NCBI RefSeq assembly: GCF_023195695.1 | Contig: NZ_JALPQG010000013.1 | Coordinates: forward strand, 1 to 64,000 | DNA length: 64,000 bases | Origin: Aliiroseovarius sp. S1339 | GTDB lineage: Bacteria > Pseudomonadota > Alphaproteobacteria > Rhodobacterales > Rhodobacteraceae | Reading direction: 5' to 3' | Shown here: piece after piece, positions 9,008 through 19,399 of the stretch | Layout of the letters: each line of letters starts with the position of its first letter | How positions within the stretch are numbered: the stretch's first letter is position 1 | Program-made: the position numbers and the translations under genes | Notes under the pieces: model-generated | Database searches by the model: none | What the model was told of the DNA's origin: nothing | What the model saw: only the letters and a program-made list of their open reading frames with translations

Positions 9008-11184
9008 TAGTGCGCTCCACCGCTGAAGAGGATCATGATTGTGACCAGCGCGACGATACCAAGGACCATCGAGAAGGCGTAAGTGAAGAGGTAACCGGTT
9101 TGGGCCCGGCCCGCTTGTTTGGTAAACCAGGGCACGACGCCCATCGCCGTCCCGTTCAGGAACCCGTCAATGACATTGCCGTCGCCACGTTTCCACAAGA
9201 ACCGTCCGATTGCGAAAATCGGCTTGACGAAGAGAACCTCGTAGATCTCGTCGAAGTACCATTTGTTCAGCAGGAACTGGTAGACATGCGGGAACGTCTC
9301 GGCCAGCTTTTTGGGCAGGCTGGTGTTCACCATGTAGAACCAATAGGCCGTCACAAGCCCGATCAGCATCGCAATGAACGGTGACACCTTGACCCATGCA
9401 GGCGCGTGGTGTGCGTCGTCGATCACGTGGTTATCGGGGCCCATAAAGATCGCGCCCTTGGGTGCCTCGCCGTGATGAACGGCGGCCACGGGGGCGTGGG
9501 CCGGGTCTGCCATCGTGGCGGCGTGGTCCTCGCCCTCGGAATGGGTTGCGTCCGCATTTGTGTCTGCGGTCGCTGCATCCGCGGCCTGATCACCAGAGGC
9601 GTCTTCGTGGGTTTCCCCAGCCTCGGCATGATCGCCTTCAGCCGCCATTTCAGCGTGCGCTTCGATCCCGAAGAAACTGTTGACCTTGTCGTGGTCGCCA
9701 AAGAACGAGCCATACCAGATCATGCCAGCAAAGACCGACCCCAGCGCCAGCACACCCAGCGGCACCAGCATGGTCATCGGGCTTTCATGCGCGTGCTCAT
9801 GCGTGTGCTTGTCGCCGCGCGCCTTGCCGTAGAAGGTCATGAACATCAAACGCCAGCTATAGAAGCTGGTGAACAGCGCTGCGATGACCAGCATCCAGAA
9901 GGCATAACCGCCTTGGGTGCCCGCATAGGCGCTTTCGATCACAGCGTCTTTTGACAGGAATCCCGCAAAACCGATGGTGGTCAGCGGAATGCCGACACCG
10001 GTGATGGCCAGCGTACCGATCATCATCGCCCAGAAGGTCATCGGCAGTTTTTTACGCAAGTCGCCATAGTTCCGCATGTCTTGTTCATGGTGCATGCCGT
10101 GGATGACCGAACCGGCCCCAAGGAACAACATGGCCTTGAAGAAGGCGTGGGTGAACAGGTGGAACATGGCGACCGAATAAACACCGACGCCCGCGGCCAC
10201 AAACATATAACCCAGTTGCGAACAGGTCGAATAAGCGATCACCCGTTTGATGTCGTTTTGCACCAGTCCCACGGTGGCCGCGAAGAATGCAGTCGTGGCC
10301 CCGATGAAGACGACAAAGCCCGTCGCCTCGGGCGCGTATTCCATCAAGGGAGACATGCGGCAGACAAGGAACACACCCGCCGTCACCATGGTCGCAGCGT
10401 GGATCAGCGCCGACACAGGGGTCGGGCCTTCCATCGCGTCGGGCAACCAAGTGTGCAGGAACAGCTGCGCTGATTTACCCATCGCGCCAACGAACAGCAG
10501 GAACGCCAGAAGGTTGGCCGCGTTCCAGTCGCGCCAGAGGAAGTGAAGCTCGGTCTCGGCCAGCGCGGGAGCTGCGGCAAAGATGTCGTCCAGCATCAAG
10601 GAGTCGGTCAGATAATACAGACCAAAGAGCCCCAACAAGAAGCCGAAATCACCGACACGGTTGACCACGAAGGCCTTGATCGCGGCCGCGTTCGCCGACG
10701 GTTTCTTGTAGTAAAAACCGATCAGCAGATACGACGCGACACCCACGCCTTCCCAGCCGAAGAACATCTGCAACAGGTTGTCGGCTGTGACCAGCATCAA
10801 CATCGCGAAGGTGAAAAAGCTGAGATAGGCGAAGAAACGAGGGCGATAGCTTTCGCCCTTAAACTGTGGATCGTCAGCCATGTAGCCCATCGAATACAGG
10901 TGAACCAGCGACGACACCGTGGTCACAACGATCAGCATGATCGCGGTCAGGCGGTCCAGTCGGATCGACCAGTCAACAGACAGCGTGCCAGACTGCACCC
11001 AATCCATAATGTGGATGTGTTGGGTTTCCGACCCAAGGCTCAAGAACGTTGCCCAAGACAGAAGCGCGGACAGGAACAAAAGCGCGGTGGTCAAAACCTG
11101 CGCGCCCTTGTCGCCAATGACCCGATGGCCAAAGCCCGCGATCAGCGCTGCGATCAGGGGGGCAAAGAGGATGATTTGTACCAT
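9007..11184 (-). CDS. nuoL: NADH-quinone oxidoreductase subunit L (with a long His/acidic insert)
   Basis: A 725-residue distal proton-pumping subunit of complex I. Family motifs include [43 protein letters not shown] and [11 protein letters not shown]; a C-terminal lateral helix and anchor helix follow. It is about 110 residues longer than E. coli NuoL (613). The extra length comes mainly from a low-complexity loop at about residues 505-600 rich in His, Asp, Glu and Ala, preceded by a short HTHEHAHES run. Long NuoL proteins of about 700 residues are known in Rhodobacterales and Paracoccus. It lies 6 nt after nuoK and overlaps nuoM by one base. Confidence 0.96.
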   Translation of the reverse strand: MVQIILFAPLIAALIAGFGHRVIGDKGAQVLTTALLFLSALLSWATFLSLGSETQHIHIMDWVQSGTLSVDWSIRLDRLTAIMLIVVTTVSSLVHLYSMGYMADDPQFKGESYRPRFFAYLSFFTFAMLMLVTADNLLQMFFGWEGVGVASYLLIGFYYKKPSANAAAIKAFVVNRVGDFGFLLGLFGLYYLTDSLMLDDIFAAAPALAETELHFLWRDWNAANLLAFLLFVGAMGKSAQLFLHTWLPDAMEGPTPVSALIHAATMVTAGVFLVCRMSPLMEYAPEATGFVVFIGATTAFFAATVGLVQNDIKRVIAYSTCSQLGYMFVAAGVGVYSVAMFHLFTHAFFKAMLFLGAGSVIHGMHHEQDMRNYGDLRKKLPMTFWAMMIGTLAITGVGIPLTTIGFAGFLSKDAVIESAYAGTQGGYAFWMLVIAALFTSFYSWRLMFMTFYGKARGDKHTHEHAHESPMTMLVPLGVLALGSVFAGMIWYGSFFGDHDKVNSFFGIEAHAEMAAEGDHAEAGETHEDASGDQAADAATADTNADATHSEGEDHAATMADPAHAPVAAVHHGEAPKGAIFMGPDNHVIDDAHHAPAWVKVSPFIAMLIGLVTAYWFYMVNTSLPKKLAETFPHVYQFLLNKWYFDEIYEVLFVKPIFAIGRFLWKRGDGNVIDGFLNGTAMGVVPWFTKQAGRAQTGYLFTYAFSMVLGIVALVTIMILFSGGAH

Positions 11185-11190
11185 TTGCCG

Positions 11191-11496
11191 TTAGCCTTTC
11201 ATCACGTTGACATCTTCAACCGCGATGGTGCCGCGGTTTCGGAAGAAGCTGACAAGGATCGCCAGACCGATGGACGCCTCGGCGGCCGCAACGGTTAGCA
11301 CGAACAGGGTGAAAACCTGCCCGACCAGATCGCCAAGAAAGCTTGAGAAGGCAACGAGGTTGATATTCACCGCCAGCAGCATCAATTCGATCGACATCAA
11401 CAAAATGATGACGTTCTTGCGGTTCAGGAACAGCCCGAAAATGCCGATGACGAACAAAGCCGCCGCCACCGCGAGATAATGTTCAAGTCCAACCAT
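11191..11496 (-). CDS. nuoK: NADH-quinone oxidoreductase subunit K
   Basis: A 101-residue membrane subunit of complex I with three transmembrane helices. It has the two conserved membrane glutamates expected of NuoK, in [13 protein letters not shown] and in [14 protein letters not shown]. Length is exactly typical (~100). The ATG at 11496 is preceded by AAGGGAC. It is separated from nuoJ by 69 bp, one of the few non-trivial gaps in the operon, in which I see no gene or hairpin. Confidence 0.96.
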   Translation of the reverse strand: MVGLEHYLAVAAALFVIGIFGLFLNRKNVIILLMSIELMLLAVNINLVAFSSFLGDLVGQVFTLFVLTVAAAEASIGLAILVSFFRNRGTIAVEDVNVMKG

Positions 11497-11565
11497 GTGC
11501 TTGCGTCCCTTCGTTCCGGGCTTGGCTGCCGGTGCAGCCTGCCCAAGTCTTGTTATTCGTATTCA

Positions 11566-12180
11566 TCAAAGCCCCTGCCCCGGTTTCACGTCGATGATCT
11601 TCATCGCCTCGGCCGGGTCGCGGTGCATCTGGGCAATCACGTTCTGGCGTTTGATATTGGTGCGGTGGCGCAGCGTCAGGACGATTGCGCCGATCATGGC
11701 GACCAACAGGATCAAACCGGCCAGCTGAAACAGCAGGATGTAGTCGGTGTAAAGGATCATCCCCAGCGCCTGCGTGTTATGCGCGACATCAAGCGCCGGC
11801 GTCACAGCGCCGCGCGCCGCCTCGGCACCATCCGAAAACTGCCAGACGCCGAAAATCGTGCCCAGTTCCATCAACAAGATCACACCAATCAGCAGCGCCA
11901 GCGGCAGCGACTTGGCCATTTCAGCCTTCAGTGCCGCGAAATCCACATCCAGCATCATCACGACGAACAGGAACAGAACCGCAACCGCGCCCACATAGAC
12001 GATCATCAGAAGCATCGCCACGAACTCGGCGCCCAGTAGAACGAACAGCCCGGTTGCGCCAACGAAGGCGGTGATCAGCCACAGGACCGAATGCACGGGG
12101 TTGCGTGCCATCACGGTGAAAAACCCACCCACGACCGTCGTCATGGCAAAGAGGTAAAATGCGTAATCGGCAACGCTCAT
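11566..12180 (-). CDS. nuoJ: NADH-quinone oxidoreductase subunit J
   Basis: A 204-residue complex I membrane subunit with five predicted transmembrane helices. Family-specific stretches are [13 protein letters not shown] near the N-terminus and [31 protein letters not shown]. The conserved pi-bulge region [16 protein letters not shown] links quinone chemistry to proton transfer in the family. Its ATG overlaps the stop of the preceding CMD-like gene (ATGA), so that unrelated gene is translationally coupled to nuoJ. Confidence 0.95.
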   Translation of the reverse strand: MSVADYAFYLFAMTTVVGGFFTVMARNPVHSVLWLITAFVGATGLFVLLGAEFVAMLLMIVYVGAVAVLFLFVVMMLDVDFAALKAEMAKSLPLALLIGVILLMELGTIFGVWQFSDGAEAARGAVTPALDVAHNTQALGMILYTDYILLFQLAGLILLVAMIGAIVLTLRHRTNIKRQNVIAQMHRDPAEAMKIIDVKPGQGL

Positions 12181-12584
12181 GCGTCCCCCTCCTCGTTGTC
12201 GGCAAACACGGCTTGCGCCAGTTCCAATGCGCGGGTCATGGCAGGAAGGCCGCCCAGCATCGACATTTGATAGATCACCTCGGCGATCTCTTTCTCGGTC
12301 GCGCCCGCTTCCAAAGCGTGGCGCACGGTCATCTTGATCTGCGCGTCCGCTTGCGCGCCAAGAACGGTCAGACCCGCCAGCGTGATCAGCATCCGCGTTT
12401 TCGCGTCCAGCCCGTCCTTGTTGAAGGCGTTGCCAAACATCATGTCCATCATGTCTTTCGGCATGGTCGGCATCATCTTGTCAAAGCCCTGCGGCTTGAA
12501 CGTCTCCAAGGCGGGGTTGAAATTGCGGAGCATTTCCTGCCCCTGCTCCATCATCTGCGCATATAGTTTGGAGAAATCGTCCAT
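12177..12584 (-). CDS. Carboxymuconolactone decarboxylase (AhpD-like) family protein inside nuo
   Basis: A 135-residue all-helical protein with the CMD/AhpD-type core: [47 protein letters not shown] is split here between a helix with DAKTRML and the [15 protein letters not shown] motif. It has no Cys-x2-Cys pair, so a peroxidase role like that of AhpD is unlikely; a decarboxylase or purely structural role is equally unproven. I start it at 12584, where AAGGAAAAAGCC precedes the ATG; an upstream alternative at 12611 lacks such a site. It sits between nuoI and nuoJ and overlaps nuoJ by ATGA. Related genes occur in nuo operons of other Rhodobacteraceae. It may be an assembly helper. Confidence 0.82.
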   Translation of the reverse strand: MDDFSKLYAQMMEQGQEMLRNFNPALETFKPQGFDKMMPTMPKDMMDMMFGNAFNKDGLDAKTRMLITLAGLTVLGAQADAQIKMTVRHALEAGATEKEIAEVIYQMSMLGGLPAMTRALELAQAVFADNEEGDA

Positions 12585-12614
12585 GGCTTTTTCCTTCGCG
12601 ATACTTTGCAATGC

Positions 12615-13106
12615 TTAGCGATACGGCGCATCAAGTTCGATATTGCGGGCAATCTCGGCTTCCCAGCGTTCGCCGTTCTCAAGCAGTTTCGCCTTGTCGT
12701 AAAACAGTTCCTCGCGCGTTTCGGTCGCAAACTCGAAATTCGGACCTTCGACAATCGCGTCCACCGGGCAGGCTTCCTGACAGAAGCCGCAATAGATGCA
12801 CTTGGTCATGTCGATGTCATAACGCGTGGTGCGGCGCGACCCGTCATCGCGGGGTTCCGCATCAATGGTGATCGCCTGCGCCGGGCAGATCGCTTCGCAC
12901 AGTTTACAGGCGATGCAACGCTCTTCCCCGTTGGGATAGCGGCGCAGCGCGTGTTCACCGCGGAAGCGCGGGCTCAGCAGGCCTTTTTCATGCGGATAGT
13001 TCAGCGTCGCCTTGGGCGAGAAGAAATATTTCAACCCCAGTCCGAACCCCTTCACGAAGTCCGCTAGCAGGAAGTATTTCGTTGCGCGTACGTAGTCGAA
13101 TGCCAT
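12615..13106 (-). CDS. nuoI: NADH-quinone oxidoreductase subunit I
   Basis: A 163-residue ferredoxin-like subunit of the complex I peripheral arm carrying clusters N6a and N6b. Two [4Fe-4S] motifs are visible: [12 protein letters not shown] and [12 protein letters not shown], each with the fourth cysteine donating to the partner cluster. The N-terminal [13 protein letters not shown] segment is the usual amphipathic membrane-contact helix. It lies 4 nt after nuoH. Confidence 0.97.
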   Translation of the reverse strand: MAFDYVRATKYFLLADFVKGFGLGLKYFFSPKATLNYPHEKGLLSPRFRGEHALRRYPNGEERCIACKLCEAICPAQAITIDAEPRDDGSRRTTRYDIDMTKCIYCGFCQEACPVDAIVEGPNFEFATETREELFYDKAKLLENGERWEAEIARNIELDAPYR

Positions 13107-13110
13107 CCGA

Positions 13111-14148
13111 TCAGCCCCCTACAGTCCAGCGGGCGTAAGTGCCCCAGAATGCCCCGTATTGGGCGAAGAATGCGACCAGAACAACCCAGCCAAGCGACAA
13201 AGGCAGGAAGACTTTCCAACCGATGCGCATGAGTTGGTCATAGCGGTAGCGCGGCGTGATGGCTTTCACCATCGAGAACACGAAGAAGAAGAAGAAAATC
13301 TTTGCAAACAGCCACAGGATGCCGTCCGGCAATGCCTCGACCGGCGACAGCCAGCCGCCGAAGAACAAGATCGAGATCAGCGTGCACATCAGCACGATGG
13401 CCACATATTCTCCGATCATGAACAGAAGGAACGGGGTCGAGGAATATTCGACCTGATAGCCCGCCACCAGTTCGCTTTCAGCTTCCGGCAAGTCGAACGG
13501 TGGGCGGTTTGTTTCCGCAAGTGCAGAAATCAGGAACAGGAAGACCATCGGGAAGTGCGGCAGCCAATACCAGCTCAAGAGCCCCTTGCCGTCTTGCGCC
13601 ATCACGATATCACCGAAGTTCATCGAGCCTGTGGTGATGATCACACCGATGATGATCAGGCCAAGCGACACCTCGTAAGAAATCATCTGCGCGGCCGACC
13701 GAAGCGACCCAAGGAACGGGTATTTCGAGTTCGACGCCCAGCCGCCCATGATCACGCCATAGACCTCAAGCGACGAGATCGCGAAGACGAACAGGATCGC
13801 CACGTTAATATCGGCCAAAACCCAGCCATCATTGAACGGGATCACCGCCCAGGCCAACATCGCCAGAACGAAGCTTGTCATCGGGGCCAGGAAGAAGACA
13901 AAGCGATCCGCCCCGGACGGCACCACGATTTCCTTCAGCACGTATTTGATGAAGTCCGCAAAGGACTGCAAAACGCCGAACGCGCCGACCACGTTGGGCC
14001 CTTTGCGCATCTGCACCGCTGCCCAGACCTTGCGGTCGAAATACAGCAGGAAGGCCAGCGCGACCAGAAGCGGGACCACGATCAGCAGACACTGACCAAG
14101 GATCAAAAGGGCGATGCCCAGATTTGTTGTCGTGAAGAATTCAATCAT
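13111..14148 (-). CDS. nuoH: NADH-quinone oxidoreductase subunit H
   Basis: A 345-residue membrane subunit with about eight transmembrane helices that forms much of the quinone chamber and links it to the proton channels. Family stretches include [30 protein letters not shown] in the first cytosolic loop, [33 protein letters not shown] with its conserved acidic residues, and [14 protein letters not shown]. Length is normal. It is separated from nuoG by 149 bp. Confidence 0.97.
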   Translation of the reverse strand: MIEFFTTTNLGIALLILGQCLLIVVPLLVALAFLLYFDRKVWAAVQMRKGPNVVGAFGVLQSFADFIKYVLKEIVVPSGADRFVFFLAPMTSFVLAMLAWAVIPFNDGWVLADINVAILFVFAISSLEVYGVIMGGWASNSKYPFLGSLRSAAQMISYEVSLGLIIIGVIITTGSMNFGDIVMAQDGKGLLSWYWLPHFPMVFLFLISALAETNRPPFDLPEAESELVAGYQVEYSSTPFLLFMIGEYVAIVLMCTLISILFFGGWLSPVEALPDGILWLFAKIFFFFFVFSMVKAITPRYRYDQLMRIGWKVFLPLSLGWVVLVAFFAQYGAFWGTYARWTVGG

Positions 14149-14297
14149 TTCTCTTCATGCCCTCAGACCGTCGGTATTCCGTTTTCGCTTGCAGAAACAT
14201 TAGGATAGACAGGCACACCGGTTGCGCCTGTATGCAGGCCCGTCCGCGCGTTTGCGTCTTATGTTCGTTTAAATACATCCCTGTTCCGCTCTCTGTC

Positions 14298-16319
14298 TTA
14301 CTCTGCAGCCAGTTTCGACGAAGCACGCGCGCGTGCCTGTGACGAAAGCTCTGCCATCACCTCTGACGCCCGTGCTATCGGGTTGGTCATATAAAAATCA
14401 CCGATCGCGTAACGGAAGCTGGCAGCCCCCATCTTGTCGACCGGCAGCGGTTGCCATTCATTCGCAGCCACCTGATCGACGCCACCCAGAACCGGTGCGG
14501 CCTCAACCATCGCCCGGCGCAGGCCCGCCAGGCTGTCCCACGGCAAGGTCGCGTCCAGTTCAGCAGACAGAGCGCGCAGGATGGCCCAGTTTTCCTTGGC
14601 CTCGCCCGGTGCGAAATTCGCCCGCAGCGCCAATTGAGGACGCCCTTCGGTGTTCACAAACAGCCCGCCTTCTTCGGTATAGGCCGCACCCGGCAAGATC
14701 ACGTCGGCACGCATCGCACCACGGTCGCCGTGGCTGCCCTGATAGATCACGAAGGGGCCAGCATCGATGTCAATCTCATCGGCACCCATGTTGTAAATCA
14801 CGTCCGCGCCCATCGTGGCGGCGTCTATGCCACCTTTGGTGACGGCGCCAACATCCATCGCGCCAACACGGCCCGCGGCGGTGTGCAGGATCATCAGCTT
14901 CGATCCGGTGTCCTCGGCCAGCTTCATCGCGTTGGACAGAACCGCCAGACCATCGGCTTCGCGCACAGCACCCATGCCCACGATCACCACTGACGGTGCG
15001 TCTTTCACCGCGCCGTAGTCTTTGCCCACGATGCTTTCCAGCGCAGCGCGGTCATTGCCGACATGCGCATAATCATAAGTCAGATCAACGGCTTCGCCGA
15101 CCAGACCGACTTGAGCGCCCTTGAGCCACGCCTTGCGAATGCGCGCATTCAGAACCGGCGATTCAACGCGCGGGTTGGTGCCGATCAACTGGATGAATTT
15201 CGCGTTGTCGATATCTTCAATCGACGCCGTGCCGACATAGCCCGAACGATTGCCGATGGGCAAACGCGCGTTGTCGGTGCGGCACTCGACATTGCCGCCC
15301 AGCCCTTCGATCAGGGTTTTCAGGCTGAACGCGGTTTCGGTCGAGGCCAGATCACCGACCAGACCCGCAACCTTCTTGGCGCCCTTCATGGCGTCAGCGG
15401 CCTTGGTCAGCGCCTCGGCCCAGGTGGCTTTGCGCAGTTTGCCGTCTTCGCGAATGTAGGGCACGTCCAGACGCTGGCGGCGCAAACCGTCCCAGATGAA
15501 GCGGGTCTTGTCGGAAATCCACTCCTCGTTCACGCCATCATGGTTGCGCGGCAGAACGCGCATGACTTCGCGGCCCTTAGTGTCGACCCGGATGTTTGAT
15601 CCAAGCGCGTCCATCACGTCGATGGTTTCGGTCTTGGTCAGTTCCCAAGGACGGGCGGTGAACGCGTAGGGTTTCGAGGTCAGCGCGCCAACCGGACACA
15701 GGTCAATGATGTTGCCCTGAAGGTTGCTGTCCAGCGTTTGGTTCAGATAGCTGACAATCTCGGCATCTTCGCCGCGACCGGTCTGGCCCATCTGGGCGAT
15801 ACCGGCGACTTCCGTGGTGAAGCGCACGCAGCGGGTGCAGCTGATGCAGCGCGTCATCGCGGTGCCGATCAGCGGACCCAAATCAATATCGTCCACGGCA
15901 CGTTTCTGTTCCTTGAACCGCGAGCCGGACAGACCATAAGCCATTGCCTGATCCTGCAAATCACACTCGCCGCCCTGATCGCATATCGGGCAATCCAGCG
16001 GGTGGTTGATCAGCATGAACTCCATCACGCCTTCACGGGCCTTCTTGACCATGGGCGAGTTGGTTTTAACCACAGGCGGCTGTCCTTCGGGACCGGGGCG
16101 CAAATCGCGCACCTGCATGGCGCAGGAGGCCGCGGGCTTGGGCGGACCGCCCACGACTTCGACCAAACACATGCGGCAGTTGCCAGCAATCGACAGGCGT
16201 TCGTGATAGCAGAAACGCGGCACTTCGATCCCGGCCACTTCGCAGGCCTGGATCAGCGTCATCGCGCCATCAACTTCAACTTCCATGTCGTCAATGACGA
16301 TCTTTTTCAAGTCGCTCAT
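14298..16319 (-). CDS. nuoG: NADH-quinone oxidoreductase subunit G
   Basis: A 673-residue peripheral-arm subunit carrying Fe-S clusters N1b, N4 and N5. The N-terminal [2Fe-2S] motif is C-x10-C-x2-C with a fourth Cys in [23 protein letters not shown] is the His-ligated N5 site, and [10 protein letters not shown] plus CPVGAL give N4. The remainder is the molybdopterin-oxidoreductase-like fold without a cofactor. I start at 16319 (MSDLKK), which has AAAGGGA before it, rather than at an upstream ATG at 16343. It is followed by a 149-bp gap before nuoH, in which I see no supported gene. Confidence 0.96.
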   Translation of the reverse strand: MSDLKKIVIDDMEVEVDGAMTLIQACEVAGIEVPRFCYHERLSIAGNCRMCLVEVVGGPPKPAASCAMQVRDLRPGPEGQPPVVKTNSPMVKKAREGVMEFMLINHPLDCPICDQGGECDLQDQAMAYGLSGSRFKEQKRAVDDIDLGPLIGTAMTRCISCTRCVRFTTEVAGIAQMGQTGRGEDAEIVSYLNQTLDSNLQGNIIDLCPVGALTSKPYAFTARPWELTKTETIDVMDALGSNIRVDTKGREVMRVLPRNHDGVNEEWISDKTRFIWDGLRRQRLDVPYIREDGKLRKATWAEALTKAADAMKGAKKVAGLVGDLASTETAFSLKTLIEGLGGNVECRTDNARLPIGNRSGYVGTASIEDIDNAKFIQLIGTNPRVESPVLNARIRKAWLKGAQVGLVGEAVDLTYDYAHVGNDRAALESIVGKDYGAVKDAPSVVIVGMGAVREADGLAVLSNAMKLAEDTGSKLMILHTAAGRVGAMDVGAVTKGGIDAATMGADVIYNMGADEIDIDAGPFVIYQGSHGDRGAMRADVILPGAAYTEEGGLFVNTEGRPQLALRANFAPGEAKENWAILRALSAELDATLPWDSLAGLRRAMVEAAPVLGGVDQVAANEWQPLPVDKMGAASFRYAIGDFYMTNPIARASEVMAELSSQARARASSKLAAE

Positions 16320-16378
16320 CACGGTCCCTTTTTCAATTCGCAAGCCGGGGTGTTCCCCGTGCCCGCACGTGTCTGCCC

Positions 16379-16798
16379 CTAGCGTTCGTAAAGCAACGAA
16401 CCAGCGAAGGAGCCCTTTTCAATCTCGGCGCGGCCAACCGCGCAATAGCTTTCCTCGTCGCCCGCATTCACACCACGCTTGGCCAAGATCGGCTCGGCAA
16501 TCGCGCGGAACCGGTCCTGCTCGGATTTGCTGTCGACATAGGCCATCACCTCTTTCGACGTGAAACCCAGTGCCATCGCATGTTTGCGCAGTGAAAACGC
16601 CTTGTTCAAAAGGCGCAGCTTGCGCAGGTGCAAGGACGAGCAGTTTTCGTCAACCAGATAGGCAATCGACGCGCCCAGCAATTCGCTGTGCATGCGGTCG
16701 TCGTCACGCAGCGGTGCATAGTCCTGGGCCGAGGCCATGCTCGTCGTGGCGGTGGCGGCCATAACCGACGCAAGGGCGAAAATACGTAATTTCTTCAT
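16379..16798 (-). CDS. Secreted DUF5333 family protein within nuo
   Basis: A 139-residue protein with a clear signal peptide: MKKLR, a hydrophobic core and cleavage near ASA-QD at about 25. The mature part is helical and ends in [23 protein letters not shown], which matches my memory of DUF5333, a family found next to nuo genes in Rhodobacteraceae. Two cysteines (NCSS, SYCA) could form a periplasmic disulfide. The ATG at 16798 has AAAGGAGA before it. It lies between nuoF and nuoG, with 60 bp to nuoG and about 150 bp behind nuoF. Function is unknown; a periplasmic protein cannot be a peripheral-arm subunit, but could act in membrane-arm assembly. Confidence 0.85.
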   Translation of the reverse strand: MKKLRIFALASVMAATATTSMASAQDYAPLRDDDRMHSELLGASIAYLVDENCSSLHLRKLRLLNKAFSLRKHAMALGFTSKEVMAYVDSKSEQDRFRAIAEPILAKRGVNAGDEESYCAVGRAEIEKGSFAGSLLYER

Positions 16799-16945
16799 GA
16801 CAGTTCTCCTTTTGTCATGAAGCACGTGGGGACGCAGGGGGCTGACATGCAATAACAACGCACCGAAACGGGCGCTTTCGCACCTGTTTTCAATATGTTG
16901 TGTTGCATTACCATTTTCATGTCTTCCCTTGCCCAAGCCGACGGA

Positions 16946-18241
16946 TCACTCCGCCGCGATGCTGGCCTTGCCTTGTTTGTTCACTTGAATGCGGTCTTCG
17001 ATTTCGTCGCGGAAGTTGCGGATCAGGCCCTGAATGGGCCATGCGGCCGCGTCACCCAAGGCGCAGATCGTGTGACCTTCCACCTGCTTGGTCACGTCCC
17101 AGAGCATGTCGATTTCCTCGACCTCAGCCTCACCGCGCATCAGACGTTCCATCACGCGCATCATCCAGCCGGTGCCTTCGCGACAAGGCGTGCACTGGCC
17201 GCAGCTTTCGTGTTTGTAGAACTTCGCCAGACGCCAGATCGCTTTGATAATGTCGGTCTGCTTATCCATTACGATCACCGCCGCGGTGCCAAGGCCCGAG
17301 CCGAGCTCTCCGCGCAGGTAGTCGAAATCCATGATCGCATCGCGCATGTTTTCACCGCGCACGCATGGCACGGACGAGCCACCGGGGATCACGGCTTTCA
17401 AATTGTCCCAACCACCGCGAATGCCGCCGCAATGCTTGTCGATCAGTTCTTCGAACGAGATCGACATCGCCTCTTCGACGACGCAGGGGTTGTTCACGTG
17501 ACCCGAGATGCCAAACAGTTTGGTGCCGGAATTGTTCGGACGTCCAAAGCCCGCGAACCATTCCGGGCCACGCCGCAGGATGGTCGGTACAACGGCAATA
17601 CTCTCCACGTTGTTCACGGTTGTCGGGCAACCATAAAGACCCGCGCCCGCCGGGAAGGGCGGCTTCATGCGTGGCATGCCCTTCTTGCCCTCCAGGCTTT
17701 CCAGCAGAGCGGTTTCTTCACCACAGATATAGGCGCCTGCACCGTGGTGCAGGAACAGGTCGAAATCCCAGCCGGAATTTGCCGCGTTCTTGCCCAGAAG
17801 ACCGGCGTCATAACATTCGTCGATCGCAGCCTGCAGGGCTTCGCGCTCGCGGATGTATTCGCCGCGAATATAGATGTAAGACGTATTGGCGTTCATCGCG
17901 AAAGACGCGATCAGCGCGCCTTCGATCAGCGTGTGCGGATCGTGGCGCATAATCTCGCGGTCTTTACAGGTGCCCGGCTCGGATTCGTCGGCGTTAATCA
18001 CCAGATAGGCCGGACGACCGTCGCTTTCCTTCGGCATGAAGGACCATTTCAGACCGGTCGGAAACCCTGCCCCACCACGACCGCGCAGGCCCGAGGCTTT
18101 CATCTGCTCGATGATCCAGTCCCGGCCCTTCTTGATGATCCCGGCGGTGCCGTCCCAGTGGCCGCGTTGCTTTGCGCCCGCAAGAGTGCGTTCGTGCATG
18201 CCGTAGAGGTTGGTAAAGATCCGGTCTTTATCCTGCAGCAT
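16946..18241 (-). CDS. nuoF: NADH-quinone oxidoreductase subunit F (NADH/FMN-binding)
   Basis: A 431-residue subunit of the NADH dehydrogenase module that binds NADH, FMN and cluster N3. The Gly-rich nucleotide motif is [16 protein letters not shown] (about 61-76), with CDEAL-type features replaced by [13 protein letters not shown] in the FMN site. [15 protein letters not shown] follows, and the [4Fe-4S] motif is [12 protein letters not shown] with a distal Cys in HTICALGD. Length matches the family. It starts after AGGATAAGAACGA and lies 6 nt behind the DUF5337 gene. Confidence 0.97.
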   Translation of the reverse strand: MLQDKDRIFTNLYGMHERTLAGAKQRGHWDGTAGIIKKGRDWIIEQMKASGLRGRGGAGFPTGLKWSFMPKESDGRPAYLVINADESEPGTCKDREIMRHDPHTLIEGALIASFAMNANTSYIYIRGEYIREREALQAAIDECYDAGLLGKNAANSGWDFDLFLHHGAGAYICGEETALLESLEGKKGMPRMKPPFPAGAGLYGCPTTVNNVESIAVVPTILRRGPEWFAGFGRPNNSGTKLFGISGHVNNPCVVEEAMSISFEELIDKHCGGIRGGWDNLKAVIPGGSSVPCVRGENMRDAIMDFDYLRGELGSGLGTAAVIVMDKQTDIIKAIWRLAKFYKHESCGQCTPCREGTGWMMRVMERLMRGEAEVEEIDMLWDVTKQVEGHTICALGDAAAWPIQGLIRNFRDEIEDRIQVNKQGKASIAAE

Positions 18242-18247
18242 TCGTTC

Positions 18248-18472
18248 TTATCCTTCATCCGCCCGGCGCTTGCGCCAGATCCGATACGTTACCACCAGGC
18301 CAAACAAGAACCCGGCAAGGGCCAGAAGATCCACCAACGCCATGGTCCTGTTGGACCAGTCGAGGCTTTTCCCAACCCATGTGCCACCGACCCACAGCGC
18401 ACCGGTGAAGGCGATGACAAGACCTGCCAGGCGCCCTTCCCGCTGTATGCTGTTTTTTGGATCGGTGTGCAT
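18248..18472 (-). CDS. Small two-helix membrane protein, DUF5337 family
   Basis: A 74-residue inner-membrane protein with a short polar N-terminus, two transmembrane helices (LVIAFTGALWVGGTWVG and LVDLLALAGFLFGLVVTY) and a basic C-terminal tail (RIWRKRRADEG). The tail pattern and the position between nuoE and nuoF match DUF5337, seen next to nuoF in Rhodobacteraceae. I prefer the start at 18472, with AAGGA 10 nt upstream; the ATG at 18484 has the same AAGGA too close. Function is unknown. It may be a lineage-specific accessory or assembly factor of complex I. Confidence 0.83.
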   Translation of the reverse strand: MHTDPKNSIQREGRLAGLVIAFTGALWVGGTWVGKSLDWSNRTMALVDLLALAGFLFGLVVTYRIWRKRRADEG

Positions 18473-18487
18473 GATCTGTGTCATCCT

Positions 18488-19282
18488 TTAATAAACATCG
18501 CCCTTTTTGACCTTTTTCGAGAACGCGGTTTCCCCGCCCTCGGCCAAGGTCTTGGCTTGTTCCACCCAGCCGTCACGTTCGATCCGGCCTTTGAAGCTTA
18601 GGTTGTCATCAACCCACGAAATCTCGTCCGCGGTCCATTTAGCGACCTGGTCGAAATGCCAAAACCCCAGACCATTCAGCGTCTGTTCCAACTTCGGACC
18701 CACGCCCTTCAGTTGTTTCAGATCGTCGGCGCCAGATTTACGTGGCGCTTTCAGGGTGCGTGGCTTTTTCGGCTGGCCAGTCTGCGCGGGTGCTTTCGCT
18801 GCGGGCTTGCTGGCGGGCTTGGCGGCTTTCGCCGCGGGCTTCTTGGCCGCCTTCGCAGCCGGTTTCTTTGCGGTCGATGCCTTTGCTGCTGTTTTCTTCG
18901 CAGCAGGTTTCTTGTCCGCAGGTTTCTTTTTTGCAGGGGGCGTTGCAGCCTCTGCGGGCACAGGTGCGCCGTCCATCGCGGCCGCCGGAATGCTGGCCGC
19001 AGATGCAGCCACGTCATCAGATGCCGAGGCATCCGCTGCACGGGTGCTGGCGGTTGCGTTGCCACTCAGACTTGCGGCCGTCATCTCGCCCTTGGCGGGA
19101 CGGGTATCGACCACTTCGCCACAAAGGAATTTCTGCAGAAGTATCGCCGCGGCGACGGCCACGATGATGCCAACGATCAGGCCGATGAAGCCAGAAATCA
19201 TCAGGAAAACTGCGAAACCCAGCAGCGCGCCGATGATCCAGCACACATTCTTGCAAGTGAAAAATCCGGTATTGTTACTCAT
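18488..19282 (-). CDS. Membrane-anchored, Lys/Ala-rich protein with C-terminal helix-hairpin-helix domain
   Basis: A 264-residue protein in three parts. Residues 1-55 hold two hydrophobic helices (NVCWIIGALLGFAVFLMISG and an adjoining one). Residues about 90-170 are a low-complexity histone-H1-like segment of AAKK/KPAAK repeats. The last ~92 residues form a helix-hairpin-helix-like domain ([20 protein letters not shown]). That last domain is about 85% identical (78 of 92 by eye) to the C-terminus of NuoE, encoded immediately upstream. A basic tail plus HhH suggests nucleic-acid contact, but in this operon a protein-protein role is just as possible. The ATG at 19282 has AGGGATAGGGACA before it. 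It ends 3 nt before the upstream ATG alternative (18484) of the DUF5337 gene. Confidence 0.85.
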   Translation of the reverse strand: MSNNTGFFTCKNVCWIIGALLGFAVFLMISGFIGLIVGIIVAVAAAILLQKFLCGEVVDTRPAKGEMTAASLSGNATASTRAADASASDDVAASAASIPAAAMDGAPVPAEAATPPAKKKPADKKPAAKKTAAKASTAKKPAAKAAKKPAAKAAKPASKPAAKAPAQTGQPKKPRTLKAPRKSGADDLKQLKGVGPKLEQTLNGLGFWHFDQVAKWTADEISWVDDNLSFKGRIERDGWVEQAKTLAEGGETAFSKKVKKGDVY

Positions 19283-19399
19283 TGTCCCTATCCCTGTTGT
19301 TGATTGTGGACACACCAAGCGGGCGCACAGATGCGTTGGCATTTTCTTGCCTTTTCATACACTTATGCTCCAAACGCCCCGCCATCATACCTGTTCCTA

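Noticed and set aside
9010-11298. Several plus-strand open frames antisense to nuoL and nuoK
   Set aside because: They are the complementary strand of hydrophobic subunit genes (rich in Gln, His, Arg) and lack start signals.
14141-14326. 61-codon frame in the nuoG-nuoH gap
   Set aside because: Overlaps both neighbours, no ribosome binding site and no protein-like pattern. I see nothing else in that 149-bp gap.
16895-18601. 568-codon open frame on the plus strand
   Set aside because: It is antisense to nuoF and its neighbours; its composition is that of the opposite strand of GC-rich codons, and nuoF is unmistakable.
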